The position numbers and the translations under genes were made by a program. A model generated the notes under the pieces. It made no database searches. It had not been told where the DNA came from and saw nothing but the letters and a program-made list of their open reading frames with translations. Shown piece after piece: positions 20,056 through 30,040 of a stretch of DNA of 64,000 nt. The stretch is from NCBI RefSeq assembly GCF_014640175.1, contig NZ_BMGL01000008.1, forward strand, positions 124,001 through 188,000, given 5' to 3'. The DNA is from Psychroflexus salis. Its GTDB lineage: Bacteria; Bacteroidota; Bacteroidia; Flavobacteriales; Flavobacteriaceae. Each line of letters starts with the position of its first letter. Position 1 is the stretch's first letter.

Positions 20056-20408
20056 AAAGCAAATTAAAGAAATGCTTTTACAGCGGTGAGCCTTTTTTAC
20101 CAAAGCGTTCAACTCAAAAGTTTGCTTCTGTAAAAAACAGAAATGATTATCACAACGAGAGAAACAGGAAATTCAAAATGCCTGTTACAAAAGTTAATAA
20201 GATACTTTTCGAAAACTTCAAAATCATTGATATGGTATTAGGAGATGAGCAAGAAAAGCAAGTAGATATTCAGTTTTTAAAGGGAATAAACTTTCAATTT
20301 CAATACTTTACGCATACCGCATCAAAAGCTGAAAAACGGTTTTACTGTATATATAATTTTGGTCTTATGAAAGTAGATGAAAAATCTGTAAAACTTTTTA
20401 AGTTATGA
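20052..20408 (+). CDS. Small island protein, unknown
   Basis: A 118-aa basic protein (many Lys/Arg in the first half) with no TM segment, overlapped by 4 nt on both sides with neighbouring genes (ATGA junctions). Not recognised. The position directly after the HxH proteins and before two single-TM proteins is what one sees in compact replicons such as filamentous-phage-like or plasmid-like modules (inference). Confidence 0.55.
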   Translation: MKSKLKKCFYSGEPFLPKRSTQKFASVKNRNDYHNERNRKFKMPVTKVNKILFENFKIIDMVLGDEQEKQVDIQFLKGINFQFQYFTHTASKAEKRFYCIYNFGLMKVDEKSVKLFKL

Positions 20409-20590
20409 TTACTATTGACATAAGTGAAGATTATTTATTTCCTGAAAACCTTGGTACTACTGAAACAAGTACAAACAGTTATACCAAGCTTAACTACATG
20501 CCAGAATTAATGATTGGCTTATTAGTTTGTACGTTAATTTACTTATCCTATAAATACTATGATTATGAAAAAGAGAACACCATACATTAA
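20405..20590 (+). CDS. Small single-pass membrane protein
   Basis: 61 aa, with one TM helix (residues ~34-52, ELMIGLLVCTLIYLSYKYY) and an acidic N-terminal half. ATGA overlap with the gene before and a 32-nt overlap with the gene after. Function unknown. Confidence 0.55.
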   Translation: MITIDISEDYLFPENLGTTETSTNSYTKLNYMPELMIGLLVCTLIYLSYKYYDYEKENTIH

Positions 20591-20759
20591 AAACACCAAG
20601 CAACAGCTTATTGAAGATACGCTAAACAGCACTCCAATTAAAATTATAAAATATACGGTGGTTGGTGTTGCTGGAATTTATACACTCGGTTTTATTTTTA
20701 AAGTGCTAACATTTTTAAACACAAACCTGAAAAGTTTCAAGAACACCTTAAAACAATAA
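20559..20759 (+). CDS. Small single-pass membrane protein
   Basis: 66 aa with a basic N-terminus and one TM helix (about residues 29-50, IIKYTVVGVAGIYTLGFIFKVL). Starts inside the previous small gene. The initiator could be M1 (20559) or M3 (20565). Function unknown; last gene of the compact module. Confidence 0.5.
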   Translation: MIMKKRTPYIKNTKQQLIEDTLNSTPIKIIKYTVVGVAGIYTLGFIFKVLTFLNTNLKSFKNTLKQ

Positions 20760-20881
20760 TTTTAGAGTACACTTAAAATTGTGAGCCTGAAAATTTGACA
20801 AGATTAAGAGAAATTCCAATTCTAAGCTTAATTACTCATAATAATAGGATAAAGCAGCAACAAGCCTAAAAATAGGAGAAT

Positions 20882-21493
20882 ATGAAAATTTTATATGTAA
20901 GAATAAGTACAGTTGAACAAAATTCCGAAAGACAATCTGTTGACTCTGAAAATTATGATTTATTAATTGAAGATAAATGTTCAGGAGCTATTCCTTTTTT
21001 TGAACGTGTTGGTGGAAAAAGAATAAAAGACTTAGTTGAAAAAAATAATTCTCTTAGTCTTACAGTTCATCAAATTGATAGGTTAGGAAGAAACCTAATT
21101 GATATTTTAAACACTATAGCTTACTTTAATGATAAAAAGGTAAATATCAATTTTATCAAACAAGGATTACAAACGCTTAATGAAGATGGAAGTATTAACG
21201 ATATTTCTAAAATGGTAATTTCTATTTTAGGAGTAGTTGCTGAAATGGAAAGAAAACTTATACGAGAACGACAACTTGAAGGAATAGCCATTGCTAAAGC
21301 AAAAGGCGTTTATAAAGGAAGATTGAAAGGTAGTAAAGAAAATCTACTACAATTTCTGAATAAACCCAAAAACAAAAAAGCTTTAGATTTAATTAAAAAA
21401 GGCTATAAGAATGTTGAAGTTGCAAAAATTGTAGGCATTCATCCTAATACAGTTACTAAAATCAAAAAGCTTACAAGAGATTTGGAAGTGTAA
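20882..21493 (+). CDS. Serine recombinase (resolvase/invertase family)
   Basis: A 203-aa protein. The N-terminal catalytic domain has YVRISTVEQNSERQ with nucleophile Ser9, HQIDRLGRN with the conserved arginine, and the long E-helix region EMERKLIRERQLEGIAIAKAKGVYKGR. A C-terminal helix-turn-helix (ALDLIKKGYKNVEVAKIVGIHPNTVTKIKK) binds DNA. The length and domain order match small resolvases/invertases such as Tn3 resolvase or Pin. It probably resolves or inverts a segment of the island. No inverted site was located by eye. Confidence 0.9.
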   Translation: MKILYVRISTVEQNSERQSVDSENYDLLIEDKCSGAIPFFERVGGKRIKDLVEKNNSLSLTVHQIDRLGRNLIDILNTIAYFNDKKVNINFIKQGLQTLNEDGSINDISKMVISILGVVAEMERKLIRERQLEGIAIAKAKGVYKGRLKGSKENLLQFLNKPKNKKALDLIKKGYKNVEVAKIVGIHPNTVTKIKKLTRDLEV

Positions 21494-21524
21494 TTTGTTT
21501 TACTTCAATTGAAATTGCCAGTCA

Positions 21525-21899
21525 TTACAAATATTCAAGTATCCATTCATCACTTCTTTTTGCCAATCCTTTTTTTATTAAAAGATGAGCTACTTGCTTA
21601 TTGTAGGCTTTCATTTTTTTTACAGCTACTTTTTTTTGGGAAATGATGTCTAATTCATAAATGTAACTGACTTGAAAGTTATCAAGCTTAGCTATTTCTC
21701 CCTTACTGTTTATCCTTAAATGTTCAGGCGAGAATTGGTACTCATCGAAGATGAGAAAGTCAATAGTTTGATTATTATTACTGTCTTTAGATAGAATGTA
21801 GTTTACCTTAATTTTTCCTTTTAAGCTTCCTTTATTGCTTAATCTTTCAGGTATTTTTAAGTTTAGATGTTTTTCAAAAGCTGCCTTCAGTTTCTCCAT
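21525..21899 (-). CDS. Hypothetical protein coupled to UDG-like gene
   Basis: A 124-aa protein, not recognised, with alternating beta strands (KGKIKVNYILS, QTIDFLIFDEYQFSPEHLRI) and a basic C-terminal half. Its ATG follows the TAG of the upstream UDG-like reading frame with no gap (TAGATG), indicating translational coupling. Convergent with the serine recombinase gene. Confidence 0.6.
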   Translation of the reverse strand: MEKLKAAFEKHLNLKIPERLSNKGSLKGKIKVNYILSKDSNNNQTIDFLIFDEYQFSPEHLRINSKGEIAKLDNFQVSYIYELDIISQKKVAVKKMKAYNKQVAHLLIKKGLAKRSDEWILEYL

Positions 21900-22460
21900 C
21901 TATACTTTTATTGAATTATAATTCTCTCTGCCAATAAGTTTCAATAAATCTTTACTGTTTAATTTGGAATCTATTTCGTATTTATTCCATTGAGACTTGA
22001 AGTTTCCATAGGAGGTATGATAAAGAACAAAAATATTTTCATTTTTTCTACAAAGGATTATTATACTTAGTCAAAATGGATGAAAGATTTTGCCCTTGTC
22101 AAGTTTAGACTTTCCTAATATGAAAATTGGGATATCTAAATTATTCGAAAAATTTGCTATTTCGTGAGCTGTATGAATTAAGATGTTATTAAAGTTTTTT
22201 TCTCCTATATCTTTCTTCACCTGTATAAGCCCATCTGTGCCTTTGGTGCTTAGAAATGTTTTGTTGAATATGATACATTCTTCATCGAAGTTACTGACCA
22301 GATTATTTTCTAAAAAATGTTTTCTCAATGTTGTACCAGATGAGCCTATAAAGTATTTTCCTTCCTTGTACTCATCATTGCCTGGATTATTTCCTACAAT
22401 AATATATTTTAGCTTGTTAAAGTCTTTTAGATTGTTGTCAAAAGAGATTTTAAGATTCAT
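21900..22460 (-). pseudogene. Uracil-DNA glycosylase-fold protein interrupted by an in-frame TGA
   Basis: Residues 1-129 carry UDG-superfamily features: IIVGNNPGNDEYKEGKYFIG (motif 1 region) and TLRKHF, CIIFNKT and IPIFILGKS. A TGA at 22071-22073 follows KIFHPF. The same frame then stays open for 56 more codons with a plausible C-terminus (NENIFVLYHTSYGNFKSQW, the place of motif 2) to the TAG at 21900-21902. So one 186-codon gene carries a single nonsense codon. This may be true decay, a sequencing error or read-through. Substrate unknown. Confidence 0.6.
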
Positions 22461-22503
22461 GTTTTCACAAATTTCACGTTTTCAAAAAAGTGCGTTTCTT
22501 TAG

Positions 22504-22826
22504 ATGATATTCTTTCCTAAAAATTGATTTTTACCAATTACACATCCCTAAAATTATGAATTTAAATCAGTTATTTATAAATAATCAATAAAATTATTCC
22601 TATTGCAAGTGGGTTTTTTGTAGTAATGGATTTGAAACATCTATAAAATAAGGTGCTTATATAAATACCTTAATCTAAAATTCAGCCTATTATTCTATTA
22701 CAATACAAAGTAAATACTATATTTATGGATTGAAATTATCCATTTTATTGTGATGCTTCTAACTAAGTGCATACTAAAAAAACAAAAGCTTTTTACAATA
22801 AAACAAGACACAAAACCAAATCGTAA
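22504..22826. other. Intergenic region upstream of the restriction-modification operon
   Basis: About 320 bp, very AT-rich, divergent between the UDG-like gene and hsdM, so it must contain the hsdM promoter. I see no clear TAnnTTTG with a spaced -33 element and no other structure. Confidence 0.4.
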
Positions 22827-24944
22827 ATGAGCCAAAACATATTACAGTACGAATCTAAAATCTGGTCTACTGCCGACCTACTCATTGGAGCAGGAATAAA
22901 ACAATCAGACTTTCCGAAATACATGATGCCTTACTTTGCATTAATCATGCTTGAAAGTAGATTAGTAAGGCATTACAAAATTCTTTTAGAAGATTTTGGA
23001 GTGAAAAGTATAGATGAAATTGACCGTAAAGAAGATTTTCTGGAAGAGTTTAAAGATTATAATATTGGGTATAACGATTTTGTGATTAAGCAACAAAAGA
23101 CGTTGGCAGATATTTGTAGAAACGACACTTCTTTCAATAATGATTTTGATGCCTACTTAAAGGCATTTGATACAGAAACAAAAGAATTATTAGGGGTAGA
23201 CAGAGGAAATACCGAAGAAAAATACTTAGATATTTCAGGCGTTAGCGGACAATTAAACAAAAAACATATTCTGTTTGATACTGTGAAAAAATGGAGTGAA
23301 ATCGATTTATCTCCGTATAACAATTCAGACATTACTACGCTTGAAGAACACATCAAACGAAAGTGGGCAGATATTTCTGCTGAAACCGCAGGGGAGCAAT
23401 ATACACCAGATGATATTATCGATTTAATTTCTGAATTAATTATCTCTAAAGTCAAAGACAATAATGACTTTTTAACTTTATACGACCCTACATGTGGTGG
23501 TGGTAACTTATTATTTGGAGTAGAAGACCGCATCAAAGAAAAATACAACAGACCTACAGGAACTTATGGCATAGATTGGAGTGATAGTCTATATGCCTTG
23601 GCTAAAATTGAAAGCAGGTTTAGAAACGATTCTGTAATACGGTATGGTAATACATTGGTGGAAATGTTTTTTTATGATAAACTCTTTGATGTTATTGTTG
23701 CCAATCCCCCTTATGGTGTAGATTGGAAAGGATATAGAAAGGATATTGAAAACGACCAAACAGATACATTTCACGCCCTACCTTCCATTTCTGATGGGCA
23801 ATTTTTGTTTACACAGCATATTTTAGCCCAATTGGATAGTAAGGGCTTAGCTGTTGTAGTACACAATGGTTCTACTTTATTTAGTGGTGATGCTGGAAGT
23901 GGTGAGAGCAACATTCGTAAATATTTTTTTGATAACGATTGGGTGGAAGCCATTATACAAATGCCTACCGATGAGTTTTTTAATACAGGTATTTATACGT
24001 ATTTATGGGTTTTCAATAAGAATAAATCCCAAGAACGTAAGGATAAGGTAATATTGATAAACGGTAGTGAGTTTTATAAACCCTTGAAAAAAAGCAAAGG
24101 AAAAAAGCGTAAAGAAATGGTCTTAGAAAACCGCGAAACCATTGTGAATGCTTTAGCCGATTTTAAAGATACCGACTATGCGAAAGTCTTTGACAAGTGG
24201 CATTTTTACTTCAATAAACAAGCTATAATGCTGACTAATGTAGATGAAAACGGCAAAACCTTAGAAGACCAATTGCCCGTAAGAGAAAATAAAGAAGGTG
24301 AAGGAATCAGAGCTAAATCTATAAAACTGAAACCCATTAAGATTTCCCAAAAAATGGAAGTTTTACAAACTGAAATTAATACTGAAAATTCGATTGAAAT
24401 TGATGAATTTGAAATCACAACATTTGATGATAGCACTTACGATACACTAAAAGAATATTATGAATCTTCTATAAAGCCAACGGTAAATGAACTGGATTAC
24501 AAGGAAGGTCAACTAATAGTTAGCACTAAAAAAGCAACATATTATTTTGATACAGAAAAAGAAACTTTAATTGAAGAAACCAGTGATGGTAAAGAAGAAT
24601 TAGGCAACGGAAAAATAAGCATCAAAGCATCGTACAAGAAAAAGACCAAAACCAGAGATGCACGAATTGAAATTACAACCGAGCTTGAACCTGATTACGA
24701 AAAAGATTACGAGATTATACCTTACAGTCCAGATGAAAAAGAAAACCAACAAAACATAGCTGACTTCATGGCAAAATACATTACCAAACCTTTTCGGTAT
24801 TTGGATAATGTAGTGGGTGTAGAAATCAACTTCAACAAGGTGTTTTATCAACCTGAACAATTGCGTTCGTTAGAAGAGATTACTACAGATTTACAAAAAT
24901 TGGAAAATGAATTAGCAAAGTTGGATAATCAATTAGGCTTATAA
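22827..24944 (+). CDS. hsdM: Type I restriction-modification system, methylase subunit
   Basis: A 705-aa N6-adenine methylase. Motif I YDPTCGGGNLLFG (about residue 220) binds SAM and motif IV NPPYG (about 293) is catalytic. Before these, the TAGEQYTPDDIIDLISELI block is typical of HsdM. Residues ~480-640 form a Lys/Glu-rich insertion not found in classical ~520-aa HsdM. With HsdS it methylates a specific sequence. The stop overlaps the hsdS start (TAATG), so both are translated together. Confidence 0.92.
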   Translation: MSQNILQYESKIWSTADLLIGAGIKQSDFPKYMMPYFALIMLESRLVRHYKILLEDFGVKSIDEIDRKEDFLEEFKDYNIGYNDFVIKQQKTLADICRNDTSFNNDFDAYLKAFDTETKELLGVDRGNTEEKYLDISGVSGQLNKKHILFDTVKKWSEIDLSPYNNSDITTLEEHIKRKWADISAETAGEQYTPDDIIDLISELIISKVKDNNDFLTLYDPTCGGGNLLFGVEDRIKEKYNRPTGTYGIDWSDSLYALAKIESRFRNDSVIRYGNTLVEMFFYDKLFDVIVANPPYGVDWKGYRKDIENDQTDTFHALPSISDGQFLFTQHILAQLDSKGLAVVVHNGSTLFSGDAGSGESNIRKYFFDNDWVEAIIQMPTDEFFNTGIYTYLWVFNKNKSQERKDKVILINGSEFYKPLKKSKGKKRKEMVLENRETIVNALADFKDTDYAKVFDKWHFYFNKQAIMLTNVDENGKTLEDQLPVRENKEGEGIRAKSIKLKPIKISQKMEVLQTEINTENSIEIDEFEITTFDDSTYDTLKEYYESSIKPTVNELDYKEGQLIVSTKKATYYFDTEKETLIEETSDGKEELGNGKISIKASYKKKTKTRDARIEITTELEPDYEKDYEIIPYSPDEKENQQNIADFMAKYITKPFRYLDNVVGVEINFNKVFYQPEQLRSLEEITTDLQKLENELAKLDNQLGL

Positions 24945-26284
24945 TGGAAAAGTATAAAGAGTATAAAGATTCTGATATTATATGGTTCAATCAAATCCCT
25001 AAGCATTGGGAAACCTTTAGATTTATTGATAATGTTTATTTGAAGCATGGATATCAATTTAGAGATTATGATTTTACTAATGAAGGAATTCGAATAATCA
25101 AGATTTCTCAACTTAACCCAAAAGGTTATTTAGAATTGGAAAAAAGTAGTTTTATTGATGCTAAAAGGCTTGACTCGTTTAAGTCAATAGTTATTCAAAA
25201 AGGTGACATTTTAATGGCTTTAACTGGAGGTACAATTGGTAAAATTGTTAGAGTTGATGAAATTAATGAACCATTACTGCAAAATTATCGTGTTGGAAAC
25301 TTCTTTCCTGATAAAAATAAATTAGATAAAGATTTTTTATATTTCTTACTTTCAAGCAAATTAACCAAAGAACAAATAGACTATTTACTTAACAGAAATG
25401 GTCAACCAAATATAGGTAAAGAGAGTTTTAAAAGTATGTTTTTCACTTTACCACCAATAAAAGAACAAACCCAAATCGCCAATTATTTAGATGCCAAAAC
25501 CAAAGTAATTGACCAAAAAATAAAGCTTTTACAACAAAAAATAATTCATTATAAAGCCTATCGCAAAAGCTTAATAAATGAAACCGTGACCAAAGGTTTG
25601 GATAAAAGCGTAAAACTAAAAGACAGTGGTGTCGAATGGATTGGTGAAATCCCAGCGCATTGGGAGGTGAAGAGGTTGAAATCTTTAGGTGAAATATCAA
25701 CAAGTAGTGTAAATAAAAAAATCGAGGAAGACCAAAAAATGATTTCGTTAGTAAACTATACTGATGTTTTTAAAAACCTGAATAAAGAAATTTGGAATAA
25801 TTTCAACTTCATGAGAGTAACAGCTAAAGCAAATCAAATTTTTCAAAAGAATTTAAAAAAAGGTGATGTTTTATTTACTCCAAGTTCAGAAACTGCTGAA
25901 GATATAGGTGTTTCTTCTGTGGTAATGGAAGACTTAAAAAACACACTATACAGTTATCATTTATTGAGACTAAGGTTTAGTCAAGAGATTTATGATAAAT
26001 TCAAAAAATACATGTTTAATAATGATTTTGTACAGTATTATTTTTCAAAATCAGCAAAAGGTACTACCCGTAAAATTTTAGGATTGAATGACTTCAACAA
26101 CTTACAAATTATTTTACCTAATTCAGTTAAAGAACAACAACAAATCGCAGACTTTTTAGATACCAAGACCTCAACGATAGACAAAATTGTAAAGAATATA
26201 GAAACCCAAATTAGCACTTTAAAAGAATTGCGTAAAACCTTAATTAACGAAGTGGTAACGGGTAAGGTAAAAGTGGTAAAGTAG
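24944..26284 (+). CDS. hsdS: Type I restriction-modification system, specificity subunit
   Basis: A 446-aa HsdS with the usual two-fold layout: target recognition domain 1 (starting at IWFNQIPKHWETFRF), central conserved helix (PPIKEQTQIANYLDAKTKVIDQ...), TRD2 (starting at VEWIGEIPAHWEVKRL) and the C-terminal conserved helix (KEQQQIADFLDTKTSTIDK). Each TRD reads one half of a bipartite DNA site. The IPxHWE openings of the two halves are characteristic. It overlaps hsdM by 1 nt. Confidence 0.93.
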   Translation: MEKYKEYKDSDIIWFNQIPKHWETFRFIDNVYLKHGYQFRDYDFTNEGIRIIKISQLNPKGYLELEKSSFIDAKRLDSFKSIVIQKGDILMALTGGTIGKIVRVDEINEPLLQNYRVGNFFPDKNKLDKDFLYFLLSSKLTKEQIDYLLNRNGQPNIGKESFKSMFFTLPPIKEQTQIANYLDAKTKVIDQKIKLLQQKIIHYKAYRKSLINETVTKGLDKSVKLKDSGVEWIGEIPAHWEVKRLKSLGEISTSSVNKKIEEDQKMISLVNYTDVFKNLNKEIWNNFNFMRVTAKANQIFQKNLKKGDVLFTPSSETAEDIGVSSVVMEDLKNTLYSYHLLRLRFSQEIYDKFKKYMFNNDFVQYYFSKSAKGTTRKILGLNDFNNLQIILPNSVKEQQQIADFLDTKTSTIDKIVKNIETQISTLKELRKTLINEVVTGKVKVVK

Positions 26285-26311
26285 ATAGAAAAATAATTTA
26301 AATCAAAATCA

Positions 26312-26755
26312 ATGATTGATAATACATCACCATTTTCAAAGATTTTAGACAGTTATCAAGATGAATGCTTTCATCTCTATGCTGTTGTTAAAAGCTTATG
26401 TGATTATCCTGATATTTTTCATTTCGATTACACTGATGAAGATGCACTACTTTATGCAACAAGCTTTGTGTTGCTATGTGAAAGGTATATTTTTACTGTA
26501 ACCAAAAATGAAGGTAATTACATAGATGATTTTGAAAGCTTACATTCAGAATTAAATTTTGAAACACCAATAGATGAATTAGAAAGCAAACTTATAGAAT
26601 GCCGAGAGTCAATGATTACAGCATTGAAAGCAATTTTTAAAACTAAAGAAAACATACTTAGCTTGTTTGCATCTATTTTTAGAATGCAAGAACATGAAGA
26701 GCCATTTATTGTTGATTATTTTCGAGTTGAAGACTTTTACCATAACTACTTTTAA
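26312..26755 (+). CDS. Hypothetical protein inside the type I RM operon
   Basis: A 147-aa acidic, helical protein, not recognised. It is placed between hsdS (27 nt upstream) and hsdR (9 nt downstream) on the same strand, so it is co-transcribed with the RM genes and may modify restriction activity. No TM segment or known motif. Confidence 0.6.
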   Translation: MIDNTSPFSKILDSYQDECFHLYAVVKSLCDYPDIFHFDYTDEDALLYATSFVLLCERYIFTVTKNEGNYIDDFESLHSELNFETPIDELESKLIECRESMITALKAIFKTKENILSLFASIFRMQEHEEPFIVDYFRVEDFYHNYF

Positions 26756-26764
26756 TTTTAAATT

Positions 26765-29700
26765 ATGGACGAACTATCGCTGCAAGACAAGTACTTGATG
26801 AACTTTTTTACCAATCGTTCAGATGGATTACAATACAAAGAAGTAAAAGCCAATACCGTTTCAAAACTACACTTTGTAGTAGAAGATTTAAAAACATTCA
26901 TTAGTGAAACATCTTTAAACAAAACAGCCTACCGAAAGCTGCTAAAGAAATTCAATAATGACGAGAAAAAGCTATTACAGGAATTTCAGGAGTTTTTAAA
27001 CAAGCGTATTGGGGAGTCTATGAATATGGCGTTGTTCTTAAATAGGTATAAATCAATAACATTTGAAGGTGTAAAAATCAACTTGTTTTATCCAAGTGGT
27101 AGTGTAACCCACGGAGATAAATTATTCGATGAAAATATTTTTTCAGTAGTACAAGAGTTGCCTTATATCTATAATTATCAAGGTAAAAAAAGGTTCAGTT
27201 TCCGTCCAGACATTACCTTTTTTGTCAACGGAATCTATTTGGGATATTCAGAATTAAAATCAAACTACAACAGCCAATCTGCTCATAAAGATGGTAAGAT
27301 TAAAATTGCTAAAGACTATCAAAAAGCGGTTAGTAATTATTTAGAGATTGCAGGCGATAACGATGTGAATAAAAGCATCCGCAGAGACTTTTTAAAAATC
27401 TTTGAAAAGGCAATTCACATCACTACTACCGATGTTCAAGAAACCTTTATCATTCGGAATCTATCCAACCATTTCGACACCATAAAAGCAAGAGTAGAAG
27501 ACAATACCTTCGATTTTGATAACTATAAAAATCAAGTAGCTTACGATTTAAAAGCCTATCCTATACTAAACATAGAAGCCAACAAGCAAGAACGTTTTGA
27601 AGAAGTATTTAAAGCCTTGTACGGTAAAAAAATGATAGAGCGAGAAATACTCTATTACAATTTTATCGAGCGTGAAATGGTAAAATCTAAAAGTGGTAAG
27701 ACAAAAGAATATAAGCATAATGATGGTCGCTTAATTGCACCCAGACCTAAACAAAAATTTGGAGCTGATAAAATACTCGGTAAAATAGATGAGTTTTTAG
27801 TACATGAAGATGAACCTGACTATTTCATCAATAAATTACGTCAAGAACTTACAGAAAAGGGAATAGGGAAAGATAGGATAGAAGAACTCATTGCTAAAAG
27901 ACAAAAGTACCAAAACAACAAAAATGTGTATTCGCTGCTCTTACAATATGCAGCAGGTTTTGGAAAGAGTAATATTATAGGTTGGACTGCCTTAATGCTG
28001 AAAGACTACCTTAAGGATGGTGAATTTGTCTTTGATAAAATTATGTTGGTAGTAGACCGTATTCAGTTACGAGACCAGTTGGACACTAAGATGTACAATA
28101 TGAACATTGCGAACAGCATGTTTATTGAAGCCAACAATCGCAAATCGTTTGAAGAAGCTTTAAAAACAGACAAACGGATTGTAGTAGTTAACCTTCAAAA
28201 ATTTGGTAGTATAGGGAATATGTTGGATGAAGAAACTATACAAAAATTAGCATCCATACGAGTTGCCTTTCTAATTGATGAAATCCACCGTTCCAATAGC
28301 GGAGTTCAAAATGAAGAAATGGTTTCCTTGTTTGATGAGCTTCAAACCAGTTTTGATAAGAATAAAGAATACCAAAAAAGACAAACTAAGAAAAATTTGA
28401 TTATTGGTTTTACGGCAACGCCAAGCGATGTTACTTTGGCACGTTTTGGTGAGTTTAATAAGTATGCAGAGTCGGAGAAAATCTGGATTCCGTTTGATAG
28501 TTATACGATGAAAGAAGCTATTAAAGATGGATATATTTTAAACCCAATAAAAGGTATTGTTCCTGTATCAGCTAAAATGTATTTTGAAAAGCCAGATGAT
28601 GCCACTGAAGGTTTTGAAGGAGATACAGGCTATCACCAAAAAGCATTACCAGATAACCCAGAAGAAGGTTATGACGATGATGGTAAAAAGTACAGAATAA
28701 GCAAAAAAAACATCTACGAAAACGAAGAGCGCATCGAAGCGATTTCAAAGTTTGTAGCAAAGCGATTAGTTACTGCGGTCTATCATAACATAAGAGGTAA
28801 GGCAAAAGCAATGTTGGCAGCATCTTCTATAAATGCAGCGATAAAGTACCGAAAATACATTCAACTTTATTTTAATGATTTAGTGGCAGAGAAAAAGTAT
28901 GAACGTTTTAAAGATGCGCCTATTTACATTGTTTATAGTTCTGATGGTCAAAAATATGAGAGTTCAAGTGCTTTAAATGGTGGTTTATCAGAAGCAAAGG
29001 TTTTACAGAATTTTGCTATCAAAAAAAATGGTTTAATTATCGTTGTAGACAAGTTGCAAACAGGCTTCGATGAGCCAAAACTACATACGCTGTTTTTAGA
29101 TAAAGAAATTAGAGGTATCAATGCTATACAGACCATTTCAAGAGTGAATCGAACTGCTGAAAACAAAAAGGACTGTAAAATCATAGACCTATCCTATAAA
29201 AATGTAAATGTTAACAATATCAAAAAAGCTTTTGAACATTACAGCAATGTGGTTGTTAGCGATTTTGACCCATTAGGTCAAGAACAAGTTTTGCAGGATA
29301 TTTACAAAAACCTAATGCAAGAACCGATTTTCAAACATCATTTTAAGGAGTTTGTTGCCTACCAAAACGGTGATAAAAATGATATTAAGCCGATACAAGA
29401 TTTTGAAAATACAGTTACTCAATTTGTCCGTAAACAAGCCGAAGAAGCAAAGACTTTAAAAATTAAAATCAATACCTATTTTAAGATTCTAAACCTAATT
29501 GAATTTGTTATTGAAATAGATAAAAAGTACAGTGATAAGCATTTTATAGAATTTTGGAGAAGGTATAGTGATATCTACAACTCTTTAGCAAAAACAACAG
29601 AACTCATTGACGAAGTTGATATTTATTTTGACAACAGATTAGGTATTGTTGCTCCACCTGAAGAAGAAGAAAATAAACCCAAAGGAGATGGAGCTGTTAA

Positions 29701-30040
29701 AGAACCTAAGCCTGAATATGGCAAGCAGTATAAGTTTGACATTTTAGAAGTTATAGAAAAGCGAAACGAGGAAGAAGAAGAAATTGAAGCTTTAATTATA
29801 GATTTCGAGAAAAAGATTGATGGCTTTTTTGCCTATGTAAACAAAGAAGGCGTTCGGTTAATCGCTAAAATGAAAAGCACTAAAACTGTTTTTGATGAGG
29901 ATGAAATTTACCAAGATTTTGAAATCATTTATAAGAAATACATCAGACGAAACCGAAAAGATTTAGGTCAATTTTTTATCAAAGAAACCGAAGACATCGT
30001 AAATCAACTTTGTGATGATTTTGAGAAGACGTTGAGGTAG
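26765..30040 (+). CDS. hsdR: Type I restriction-modification system, restriction/translocase subunit
   Basis: A 1091-aa HsdR. The N-terminal PD-(D/E)XK nuclease site is RPDITFFVNGIYLGYSELK (Asp about residue 148; Glu-x-Lys about 160-162). The SF2 translocase has Walker A YAAGFGKSN (about 395-403, a variant of the usual GSGKS), DEIH (about 504), GFTATP, and the motif VI-like QTISRVNR. A charged linker (EEEENKPKGDG) precedes a helical C-terminal domain that should bind HsdM. It translocates and cuts unmethylated DNA with ATP. Confidence 0.93.
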   Translation: MDELSLQDKYLMNFFTNRSDGLQYKEVKANTVSKLHFVVEDLKTFISETSLNKTAYRKLLKKFNNDEKKLLQEFQEFLNKRIGESMNMALFLNRYKSITFEGVKINLFYPSGSVTHGDKLFDENIFSVVQELPYIYNYQGKKRFSFRPDITFFVNGIYLGYSELKSNYNSQSAHKDGKIKIAKDYQKAVSNYLEIAGDNDVNKSIRRDFLKIFEKAIHITTTDVQETFIIRNLSNHFDTIKARVEDNTFDFDNYKNQVAYDLKAYPILNIEANKQERFEEVFKALYGKKMIEREILYYNFIEREMVKSKSGKTKEYKHNDGRLIAPRPKQKFGADKILGKIDEFLVHEDEPDYFINKLRQELTEKGIGKDRIEELIAKRQKYQNNKNVYSLLLQYAAGFGKSNIIGWTALMLKDYLKDGEFVFDKIMLVVDRIQLRDQLDTKMYNMNIANSMFIEANNRKSFEEALKTDKRIVVVNLQKFGSIGNMLDEETIQKLASIRVAFLIDEIHRSNSGVQNEEMVSLFDELQTSFDKNKEYQKRQTKKNLIIGFTATPSDVTLARFGEFNKYAESEKIWIPFDSYTMKEAIKDGYILNPIKGIVPVSAKMYFEKPDDATEGFEGDTGYHQKALPDNPEEGYDDDGKKYRISKKNIYENEERIEAISKFVAKRLVTAVYHNIRGKAKAMLAASSINAAIKYRKYIQLYFNDLVAEKKYERFKDAPIYIVYSSDGQKYESSSALNGGLSEAKVLQNFAIKKNGLIIVVDKLQTGFDEPKLHTLFLDKEIRGINAIQTISRVNRTAENKKDCKIIDLSYKNVNVNNIKKAFEHYSNVVVSDFDPLGQEQVLQDIYKNLMQEPIFKHHFKEFVAYQNGDKNDIKPIQDFENTVTQFVRKQAEEAKTLKIKINTYFKILNLIEFVIEIDKKYSDKHFIEFWRRYSDIYNSLAKTTELIDEVDIYFDNRLGIVAPPEEEENKPKGDGAVKEPKPEYGKQYKFDILEVIEKRNEEEEEIEALIIDFEKKIDGFFAYVNKEGVRLIAKMKSTKTVFDEDEIYQDFEIIYKKYIRRNRKDLGQFFIKETEDIVNQLCDDFEKTLR

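Noticed and set aside
27948-27975. AAGFGKS in HsdR as a dead Walker A
   Set aside because: The GxGKS residues are all kept; only the flexible positions differ, and other helicase motifs are intact.
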